From Bacteroidaceae bacterium (lineage in GTDB: Bacteria > Bacteroidota > Bacteroidia > Bacteroidales > Bacteroidaceae), in contig JAEDNQ010000005.1 in NCBI GenBank assembly GCA_016302435.1, positions 1 to 29,487 of the forward strand: a DNA stretch of 29,487 nucleotides. The letters run 5' to 3'. Below are positions 23,482 to 29,487 of the stretch, piece after piece. Position 1 is the first letter of the stretch. Each line of letters starts with the position of its first letter. Both the position numbers and the translations under genes were made by a program. The notes under the pieces were generated by a model, which had not been told where the DNA came from, did not search any database, and was given only the letters and a program-made list of their open reading frames with translations.

Positions 23482-24948
23482 TCAGAAGATGTTTTTGTCT
23501 ATTATGCCGTTTGATGCTTCCTTGTCGTAGAGAGCAACATCATCTGGTGTGACAGCCACATAGTCCATGTCTTTGATGAAGTCGTCGATGGTAGTATGGT
23601 TGCCTTGCAACTTCTGGTAAGTGTAGCATACCTTTTCGCCTGGCTTGAGTATTGCCACTGCAGCTCGTATGGTCTCAGCCATCATTACCTGGAAGTTGAT
23701 GATGCCTTCGTCGGTGTCTCCCGTGTAGTTGCGGATGATGACTCCGATGTATGTCATGTTGTTGGCGGCAGACACCTTGTTGCTTGGGAAGTACATGCAG
23801 GCTATCTCTATGGTCTCTGGACGGATAGGCACTGTCTCCTCATTCTCGTTCATTATCCATATCTTGCCTACGAGCAGGTCTCCCTTGATGTTGCCATTGA
23901 ACTTCTGTTCTGCCAGAAGTCGTATGCGGCTGACGAATCGGTTATACTCGATGTAGTTGTCATAGAACTCTGTGTATACGGCAAATCCGATGCTTGGTGA
24001 GATGATTGACTGTCTTCCCTCAGGCGTTATCTCGTATACGTTGATGTCCTGCGGGATGAGTTCTTCCGAGTCGTGAACCTCGTGGCAGCTGGTGCAGATG
24101 GTTTTCGTCTTAGGTTCGATGAAGGTGTTGCCACATGTTCCGCACGAGTAGATGATGGCAGGCCTGTCATAGTCGACACCGATGTGCTGCAGTGTCTTGT
24201 GGCACTTGGGGCATCGGAGCTGTCCGCCGAAGTTGTATGTATGCTCAGGGCTTACGTTGCCACAGCGGAAGTGGTGTATGACCTCTTCTGTGTGTATGGC
24301 CGACTGTCCGCACTTGGGGCACGTCTTGATGTGCAGCATGTGGGAGTGCAGGCAGTTGGGACAGAGGTATACCCTGTTGATAAACTTGGCGGCTCTGAAG
24401 ATGCCCTTTTCCATCATGGACTGCATGAAAACGAAATATTCGCTCAGCTCATACTTGCCCAGACGGTAGAAGAGGTCAAAGACCGGTATGACGTAACCTG
24501 TAGATGCTGACACATCGAGCTTTGGCTCCAGGACGGTCTTATGGCGTGAGATGAGGAATCTTGTCAGTCGGATGAAGAACTGGTTGGATGAGAGTATAGG
24601 ATCTTCCTGAGACTTAAGTCCCAGCTTATCGTTGTGCTCGATTATCTCCTCCACCTTTGTCAACACGTCCATGCTGTTCCAGTCGTCGGCATATCCGTCT
24701 ATGATGTCTTCATAGTTGCCCATCTTGTTTTTCAGCGATGCAGACACGAAGAGAGGCTTGTAGCAGCACTTGCCAGATGTCACGGGGTTGATGCTGTTGA
24801 GTATTGTCTTTGTTTCTTCTGCGGATCCATTGACAATGAAGACCACGTCGAAGAGATACTCTGGAAAGTCAGGGCTCTCGTCGAGTGGAAAGGGGCTGTC
24901 AAGTAGCAATACCCTTCTATCACCGTCGTTGTTTTGGATAGTAATCAT
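23482..24948 (-). CDS. Zinc-ribbon (TackOD1-like) protein with receiver-like N-terminus
   Basis: 488 residues. Residues 10-110 look like a degenerate receiver (VLLLDSP, DVVFIVNGSAEE, YKPLFVSASL) without a normal phosphoacceptor motif. A helical part follows (115-190). Residues 194-292 hold six Cys groups: CPNC (196-199), CPKC (210-213), Cys229 in HHFRCGN, CPKC (246-249), CGTC (269-272) and CTSC (285-288), with the stretch LRCPKCHKTLQHIGVDYDRP. This matches my recollection of the TackOD1 metal-binding domain known from archaeal and bacterial signalling proteins. The last 170 residues may be a degenerate GGDEF-like domain: no GGDEF motif is visible. A cytoplasmic signalling or adaptor role is likely, but the ligand and output are unknown. 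It precedes the response regulator gene. Confidence 0.7.
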   Translation of the reverse strand: MITIQNNDGDRRVLLLDSPFPLDESPDFPEYLFDVVFIVNGSAEETKTILNSINPVTSGKCCYKPLFVSASLKNKMGNYEDIIDGYADDWNSMDVLTKVEEIIEHNDKLGLKSQEDPILSSNQFFIRLTRFLISRHKTVLEPKLDVSASTGYVIPVFDLFYRLGKYELSEYFVFMQSMMEKGIFRAAKFINRVYLCPNCLHSHMLHIKTCPKCGQSAIHTEEVIHHFRCGNVSPEHTYNFGGQLRCPKCHKTLQHIGVDYDRPAIIYSCGTCGNTFIEPKTKTICTSCHEVHDSEELIPQDINVYEITPEGRQSIISPSIGFAVYTEFYDNYIEYNRFVSRIRLLAEQKFNGNIKGDLLVGKIWIMNENEETVPIRPETIEIACMYFPSNKVSAANNMTYIGVIIRNYTGDTDEGIINFQVMMAETIRAAVAILKPGEKVCYTYQKLQGNHTTIDDFIKDMDYVAVTPDDVALYDKEASNGIIDKNIF

Positions 24949-25039
24949 AGTTGAGCTTGTTTATTGAGTGTCGAATATTTGAGCGTTCAGTCATCCGTCG
25001 TTTACGGCATCTTCTGTTGCTTTGTATATATTTTACATG

Positions 25040-25047
25040 CAAATTTA
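25040..25047 (-). promoter_or_regulatory. -7 element of the zinc-ribbon/response-regulator operon
   Basis: Minus-strand TAAATTTG followed by CATG, in very AT-rich DNA, about 92 nt before the ATG at 24948. No good TTTG upstream. Confidence 0.5.
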
Positions 25048-25136
25048 TAATAAATATTCGAATCTGTGATTAAAATGTTTGAATTTTATTAGAAAAAGAT
25101 GTAAAATGTACTCTCTAAGCCCCCATTTTGCAACAA

Positions 25137-25736
25137 TCAGTCCAAATAGCCAGCCTTTTTGAGCTCAACAGCAGCTTGGTCGCACTCCTTCCACCATGTC
25201 TCGCCGAATCGGCGTATGAGTGGTTCTTTGAGGAACTGGTATACAGGCATATGAAGTTTCTTGCCCAGTTTGAGGGCTGGTCGGCACACATCCCATTTGT
25301 GCACGTTGACCGCAACCATGTCGCCTACCTTAGAGAGGCGGACAGGATAGAGGGCGCAAGAGATGGGCTTCTGCCATTGTGTCTTGCCAGCTCTATAAGC
25401 CGTGTCGATGGCACAGAAGGCACACTCACATCCGCTGCCCTCGAGTTTGCCTCTCTTGACAAAGACGCAGTCGCGTCCTTCGACTATTTGTGTTACCAGC
25501 TCCCCATCGGGGTCAGGGTAGACGACTCCCTCTCGCTCTATCTGTTGCTGAGCCTGAGGCGTGAGCTCGTCCCATACCAGTTCGGAGGCATCCTCCAGAA
25601 GGCCTACCTCATCCATCTCCACTGGTGCGCCAGCATCACCTTCCACGCAGCATGCTCCGTGACATTTCTCCAGGTCGCAGCAGAACATCACCTTAAACAG
25701 GTCCAACGACACCAGTGTGCCCAATATCTCTATCAT
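25137..25736 (-). CDS. DUF3109 family cysteine-rich protein
   Basis: 199 residues, the full length of the family. Start MIEILGTLVSLDLFKVMFCC, then CHGACCVEGDAGAPVEMDE is the DUF3109 signature. Cysteines lie at 19, 20, 25, 29, 30, 90, 103, 105, 108, 127, 151 and 184, including the cluster CECAFC and the motif PISCALYPVRL. Such an arrangement, related to the YkgJ-type metal-binding proteins, suggests a bound metal or Fe-S cluster, but no function is known. It lies 29 nt downstream of ribF on the same strand, so a shared transcript and a link to redox or flavin metabolism are possible; this is inference. Confidence 0.9.
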   Translation of the reverse strand: MIEILGTLVSLDLFKVMFCCDLEKCHGACCVEGDAGAPVEMDEVGLLEDASELVWDELTPQAQQQIEREGVVYPDPDGELVTQIVEGRDCVFVKRGKLEGSGCECAFCAIDTAYRAGKTQWQKPISCALYPVRLSKVGDMVAVNVHKWDVCRPALKLGKKLHMPVYQFLKEPLIRRFGETWWKECDQAAVELKKAGYLD

Positions 25737-25765
25737 GTCTTGTCTTGTTTGTATGTTTTCAAAAT

Positions 25766-26746
25766 TCAGAAACTGTCTCCTTTTGCTTCGCTCGCCGAGA
25801 CCACCACATCCTTTTCTGTCCGTCCCTCGTCCTCAAGTATGCGTCTGCATCTCGCTTCGTCTTTAGCCAGTTGTTCTTTGAGCTCTTCCACCGTGCCATA
25901 TTCCCTTTCCTCTCTGAGTCGAGAGATGAAGGCCACAGACAGAAGTTTGTCGTAAAGGTTTCCCGAGTAGTCGAAGATATGCACCTCTATGCTTATACGC
26001 TCACCGTTGTGCAGGGTAGGGCGAGTGCCAATGTTTAGCATTCCACCTCTCCGCTTGTCTTCCTCGCCTTCTATCCACACTCTCACGGCATACACTCCCG
26101 AGGCTGGCATGACCTTATGGCTTGCCATCTCAATGTTGGCAGTGGGGAAGCCCATCTTACGCCCGTTCTGAAATCCTGCCACAACCTTGCCCGCCAAACT
26201 GTATTCATAGCCTAAACGCTCGTTCGCCCCTTCTATGTCTCCCACCGCTATGCAGTGCCTGATGGATGTTGACGACACTCCTCTGCCAGCTTCCCATTCG
26301 TCACACCCCACCACTTCTATGCCTAACTCCTTGCCAGCTGTCACACACTCGCCGAAGCACAGGCGGTCATGCCCTATGTGGTTGTCATACCCCATGAGCA
26401 ATACCTCAGCGTTGAGCCTGTCCCGGAGAAATGTTGACATGAAGGTTCTCGCGTCCATAGCAGCCATTTCCTCTGTGAAGCTGAGAAACACCACTTCGTC
26501 TGCTCCTGCCGCCTTCAGCCGCTGCTCCTTCTCTTCCCTGTCTGTGAGTGTCAATAATGGGTCGCCTTGGCGGAGTATCTGCAGCGGATGGTTGGCAAAG
26601 GTCACAGCCACAGCTGCCAGCTGACGGCTATGCGCCATGCCAGCCAACTGCCTTATGACATACTGATGGCCTTTGTGCACACCGTCGAAGGAACCAATGG
26701 TGACAGCGCAACGGCATGATGCATTATCTTTTAAGTTTATCCTCAT
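25766..26746 (-). CDS. ribF: Bifunctional riboflavin kinase / FAD synthetase
   Basis: 326 residues. The N-terminal FAD-synthetase (nucleotidyltransferase) domain has VTIGSFDGVHKGH (15-27), the MGYDNHIGHDR region (118-128) and VSSTSIR (157-163). The C-terminal riboflavin kinase domain begins near 183 (SLAGKVVAGFQNG), with GFPTANIEM (199-207) binding Mg-ATP and NIGTRPTL and EVHIFDY further on. It makes FMN from riboflavin and then FAD, in the cytoplasm. It has a -7 element upstream and is followed closely by the DUF3109 gene. The cobalamin-controlled operon is divergent from it. Confidence 0.96.
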   Translation of the reverse strand: MRINLKDNASCRCAVTIGSFDGVHKGHQYVIRQLAGMAHSRQLAAVAVTFANHPLQILRQGDPLLTLTDREEKEQRLKAAGADEVVFLSFTEEMAAMDARTFMSTFLRDRLNAEVLLMGYDNHIGHDRLCFGECVTAGKELGIEVVGCDEWEAGRGVSSTSIRHCIAVGDIEGANERLGYEYSLAGKVVAGFQNGRKMGFPTANIEMASHKVMPASGVYAVRVWIEGEEDKRRGGMLNIGTRPTLHNGERISIEVHIFDYSGNLYDKLLSVAFISRLREEREYGTVEELKEQLAKDEARCRRILEDEGRTEKDVVVSASEAKGDSF

Positions 26747-26817
26747 GTGAGGGCCTATAGTGTTGTTTGATGTGTTATTAATGATGTTGACAAGTAGAGC
26801 GAATGCTATTCAGAGTG

Positions 26818-26825
26818 CAAAGTTA
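26818..26825 (-). promoter_or_regulatory. -7 element of ribF
   Basis: Minus-strand TAACTTTG followed by CACTC, about 72 nt before the ribF ATG. The upstream TTTG is only 12 nt away, too close for the consensus spacing. I see no FMN riboswitch. Confidence 0.5.
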
Positions 26826-26929
26826 CGATTTATTCTCCAAACATCATGCTCCTGCCAACTACAAATAGCAGTATCTGACCGTTTCAGTGCCCCTGCCAGA
26901 GCCATAAGAGCGTTTTTGTACGGTTTCCG

Positions 26930-26960
26930 TTTGTCAATATGATTATTTTAGCTACCTTTG
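26930..26960 (+). promoter_or_regulatory. Promoter of the cobalamin uptake operon
   Basis: TTTG (26930-26933), 19-nt spacer, TACCTTTG (26953-26960), the full Bacteroidetes consensus. Transcription would start about 10 nt before the riboswitch. Confidence 0.8.
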
Positions 26961-26968
26961 CACTCGTT

Positions 26969-27167
26969 ATGGTTCCGAACGTGCCTTTTCCTCCGTGAGG
27001 CACTGACGATTAAAAGGGAATGGGGTGAGAATCCCCAACAGTCCCGCTGCGGTAAGTTCGCAAAGTCAATCCCGCACTTTTGCCACTGGGCATACACAGC
27101 TGTCACTCCTGCGACAGCCATGCCTGGGAAGGTTTTGCGAGAGAGAGAACAAGTCCGAAGACCTGCC
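26969..27167 (+). promoter_or_regulatory. Cobalamin (AdoCbl-type) riboswitch
   Basis: Conserved pieces occur in the right order: GTGCC near 26981, TTAAAAGGGAATGGGGTGAG with AATCCCCAACAGTCCCGC and TGCGGTAA (about 27010-27055), GCCACTGGGC (about 27081), GGGAAGG (27126-27132) and the B12-box-like AAGTCCGAAGACCTGCC (27151-27167). The class represses its downstream gene when cobalamin binds. It sits between a strong promoter and a TonB-dependent receptor gene, so uptake is probably shut off when B12 is plentiful. Exact boundaries are approximate and a conventional terminator is not seen; control may be at translation. Confidence 0.93.
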
Positions 27168-27212
27168 ATCACACATCACTAAAGCCCTCGAGGAAAGGGA
27201 CAAGGATAATAT

Positions 27213-29354
27213 ATGGACATAAGACACTCAACGCGTCGTACAAACCGACGCACCCTCACTAATACATATATATATATAATACGCGCAATGGCACTCATGT
27301 CTGCCCTGTGCCTCTGCTTCATGCCCATGCATGCATCCCCCCTCAGTCACGACAACGGTGACGGTTCCCTCGCCTTCCTTTCTTCAGCCGACTCAACCAC
27401 CACCTTGAACCGTACAGACACCCTTCAGACCGTACTCGTCACAGCCAACAGCAAGACGCGCGACATCAAGAGTGCAGCCCCGCGCTACACCCTTGAACAA
27501 AGTTCCTTTAGCCGCCTTGGCGTGACCGACATAGCCTCAGCCGTCCATCGGCTGCCCGGCATCACACTCCGCGACTACGGAGGTGCCGGCGGCATGAAGA
27601 CTGTGTCCGTCAGAGGCATGGGCACACAAAACACAGGAGTGAGCTACGATGGCATAGCTCTCAGCGACTGCCAGACAGGACAGATAGACCTGCAGCGCTA
27701 CACCTTGGGAAGCATGAAGGCCATGCAGCTCAGCGTGGCTGGCAATGACGACATCTTCATCCCTGCACGCAATGCAGCCTCCGCCGCCCTCCTCTCCATC
27801 ACATCCATCGACAGCCACGACCTCACCGCACCCACCCGTTGCCGAGCGCAGCTTGCCCTCGGCTCATGGGGATATACCAACCCCATGGTGCAGCTCAGCA
27901 CGTCAAGCCACGAGCGCATCGCCCTTTCTGCCATGGTCGACTATGTCTATGCAGAGAATGACTACCCATTCACCATCTTCAATGCCTCCACCCCCATGCA
28001 CAAACGCCGCTCCGACAACATGATGAACCAGTGGCACGCCGAGACAAGCCTACTCTGGATGGTCAACGAGCGCAACAGGCTCACAGCAAAACTATACTAC
28101 TACGACAATGACCGCCAGCTCCCAGGCCCTGTTCACTATTATACCGACGAGACATCCGAGACCCTCCACGACCGCAATGCCTTCGCGCAAGCACGATGGC
28201 TCAGCACCCTCAACGACAATCTCCAGCTCATGGTCAACGGAAAGTTCAACTGGACATCCTCCGACTACCATATAGGTCACCCCTCAGGAGGCATCACCAG
28301 CAACGAATACTGGCAGCGAGAGGCATACACCTCAGCAGCCGTACTCTACACACCCCTCGACATCCTCTCACTAAACTACTCCGCTGACTATGTCCTGAAC
28401 AACATGAACAGCAGCCTCCCCACATCCTCGCGACCACAGCGACACTCCCTGCTGCAGTCTGCAACAGCCAAACTGCAGACGACGCACCTTACCGTCATGG
28501 CACGAGGCCTCTACTCCGTCTACCTCAACGACAACCGAGGCACCACAGCTGCCAACAGCCCTTCCACCTCCATCGCCACACAGGCAGAGACAGCCCCCGA
28601 TGAACACAACTTCGCACCCTCTCTCTCCCTCTCTTTCCGCCCCTTCCGTCACGAAGACATATACATCAGAGCATCGTGGAAAAAAATCTTCCGCATGCCC
28701 ACATTCAACGAACTCTACTATTACCACCTTGGCAACCCCATGCTCTATCCCGAAAAGACCAACCAGTGGAATCTGGGACTGACATGGCAGAGCGACCCCT
28801 CAAGGCCTCTCGTTGCTGCCATCACAGCCGACGGTTATATCAACTCCGTCACGGACAAGATAGTCTCTATACCATACAACATGTTCGTCTACCGAACTGT
28901 CAACATCGGAAAGGTCAAAATCCTCGGAGCTGACATAACAGCCGACATAAGCCTCTCGCCCTCCAAGCGCCACACCATAGGCCTTACAGCCAACTACAGC
29001 TACCAGAGAGCGCGCAATGAGACGTTCCAAGGCAACTTCTACGGCATGCAGATAGCCTACATGCCCAAGCATTCAGGCAGTGCCACCGTCTACTGGACAA
29101 ATCCTTGGGTCAACATCTCTGCCACACTCAACGGCATGAGCAAACGCTGGGCCACCAACGAACACAATCCGAGCACCGACCTGCCAGGCTTTGCCGAGTG
29201 CAGCCTCACAGCCTACCGTAGCCTCACAGCCTACGGACACACTTTCACACTCTCAGCCTCTGTCATCAACCTCACTGACAAGCAGTATGAGATAGTACGC
29301 CGCTACCCCATGCCTGGCAGATCGTGGAGGATGAGCCTGACTTTCGAATATTAA
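27213..29354 (+). CDS. btuB: TonB-dependent outer-membrane receptor, BtuB-like (cobalamin)
   Basis: 713 residues from the ATG at 27213, giving a signal with an Arg-rich n-region and hydrophobic core ending near MHA (40-41); an ATG at 27288 would leave a short, uncharged signal. A TonB-box-like segment (DTLQTVLVTA, 69-78) precedes the plug (about 85-195: DIASAVHRLPGITLRDYGG, VSVRGMGTQNTGVSYDGIAL), then the beta-barrel to the terminal strand MSLTFEY. There is no carboxypeptidase-like N-terminal domain, so it is not a SusC-type protein. Receptors of this shape take up corrinoids or iron chelates; the riboswitch just upstream points to vitamin B12. A lipoprotein gene follows 39 nt downstream in the same operon. 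Confidence 0.88.
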   Translation: MDIRHSTRRTNRRTLTNTYIYIIRAMALMSALCLCFMPMHASPLSHDNGDGSLAFLSSADSTTTLNRTDTLQTVLVTANSKTRDIKSAAPRYTLEQSSFSRLGVTDIASAVHRLPGITLRDYGGAGGMKTVSVRGMGTQNTGVSYDGIALSDCQTGQIDLQRYTLGSMKAMQLSVAGNDDIFIPARNAASAALLSITSIDSHDLTAPTRCRAQLALGSWGYTNPMVQLSTSSHERIALSAMVDYVYAENDYPFTIFNASTPMHKRRSDNMMNQWHAETSLLWMVNERNRLTAKLYYYDNDRQLPGPVHYYTDETSETLHDRNAFAQARWLSTLNDNLQLMVNGKFNWTSSDYHIGHPSGGITSNEYWQREAYTSAAVLYTPLDILSLNYSADYVLNNMNSSLPTSSRPQRHSLLQSATAKLQTTHLTVMARGLYSVYLNDNRGTTAANSPSTSIATQAETAPDEHNFAPSLSLSFRPFRHEDIYIRASWKKIFRMPTFNELYYYHLGNPMLYPEKTNQWNLGLTWQSDPSRPLVAAITADGYINSVTDKIVSIPYNMFVYRTVNIGKVKILGADITADISLSPSKRHTIGLTANYSYQRARNETFQGNFYGMQIAYMPKHSGSATVYWTNPWVNISATLNGMSKRWATNEHNPSTDLPGFAECSLTAYRSLTAYGHTFTLSASVINLTDKQYEIVRRYPMPGRSWRMSLTFEY

Positions 29355-29393
29355 TATCCCGTTTATAATCACAACAATCAAAAACAAAAAACA

Positions 29394-29487
29394 ATGAACA
29401 AATTTATCTTCCGCAGCGCTTTAGCCATCTTCAGCGCACTCTCCCTCTCCCTCGCCTCATGTGGCGATGACGATGATGACCCTCCAT
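29394..29487 (+). CDS. Lipoprotein N-terminus, possible BtuG-like B12-binding protein (cut by window edge)
   Basis: The ATG at 29394 is followed by a lipoprotein signal, MNKFIFRSALAIFSALSLSL then ASC, and an acidic stretch GDDDDDPP typical of surface-exposed Bacteroidetes lipoproteins. Only 31 codons lie in the window. It follows the receptor gene by 39 nt under the same riboswitch. In Bacteroides, the B12 receptor is often followed by the surface lipoprotein BtuG, which binds cobalamin tightly; the position and signal fit, but the sequence in the window is too short to prove it. Confidence 0.6.
   Translation, partial: MNKFIFRSALAIFSALSLSLASCGDDDDDPP

Noticed and set aside
27213..29354. SusC-type receptor of a polysaccharide locus
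   Set aside because: There is no N-terminal carboxypeptidase-like domain and no SusD gene follows within view; the cobalamin riboswitch argues for B12.

Overview
The window looks like chromosomal DNA of a Bacteroidales bacterium, most likely Prevotellaceae (Prevotella/Segatella-like). The reasons are the repeated TAnnTTTG promoter elements with an upstream TTTG about 19-20 nt away, start codons without Shine-Dalgarno sequences, lipoprotein signals and family content typical of the order (SusA-like amylase, DUF4292, DUF3109, AAA/PD-(D/E)XK proteins, a TonB-dependent receptor), and a secreted enzyme whose C-terminal tail resembles the short T9SS-type tails common in Prevotella. Base composition is near 50% GC in genes and much lower in the intergenic graveyard.

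Layout. 1-740: 5' end of a leftward SusA-like neopullulanase, and facing away from it the C-terminal stump of a DUF6377/SusR-like regulator. 940-1863: an alpha/beta-hydrolase lipoprotein. 2149-3717: an AAA-ATPase-like/PD-(D/E)XK protein. 3718-5632: 1.9 kb without an intact gene. It holds a duplicated upstream repeat, a decayed fragment of a second AAA/PD-(D/E)XK copy, a 22-bp tandem repeat, a 283-bp MITE-like inverted-repeat element, GC-rich palindromic repeats and a perfect 20-bp hairpin. 5633-10036: leftward envelope operon dut - TPR protein - DUF4292 lipoprotein - EnvC-like protein. 10210-11526: dgt, divergent from dut. 11583-12290: PrsW-type membrane protease. 12697-15430: tyrS with a terminator, then serB. 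15531-18377: a secreted multidomain glycoside-hydrolase-like protein. 18486-22802: a SpmA/SpmB-type membrane protein, a SufS-type cysteine desulfurase and hisS, ending at a strong bidirectional terminator. 22964-24948: leftward pair made of a single-domain response regulator and a zinc-ribbon (TackOD1-like) protein with a receiver-like N-terminus. 25137-26746: DUF3109 protein and ribF. 26930-29487: a very good promoter, a cobalamin riboswitch, a BtuB-like TonB-dependent receptor and the start of a lipoprotein, together a vitamin B12 uptake operon.

Most genes are housekeeping: dut and dgt both act on deoxynucleotide pools and share a divergent promoter region, and tyrS, hisS, serB, ribF and the cysteine desulfurase are core metabolism. 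The less ordinary parts are the response-regulator/zinc-ribbon pair, the intergenic graveyard with its MITE-like element, the secreted glycosidase-like protein, and the truncated regulator beside the SusA-like gene. I did not find CRISPR arrays, tRNA or rRNA genes, or an intact transposase.
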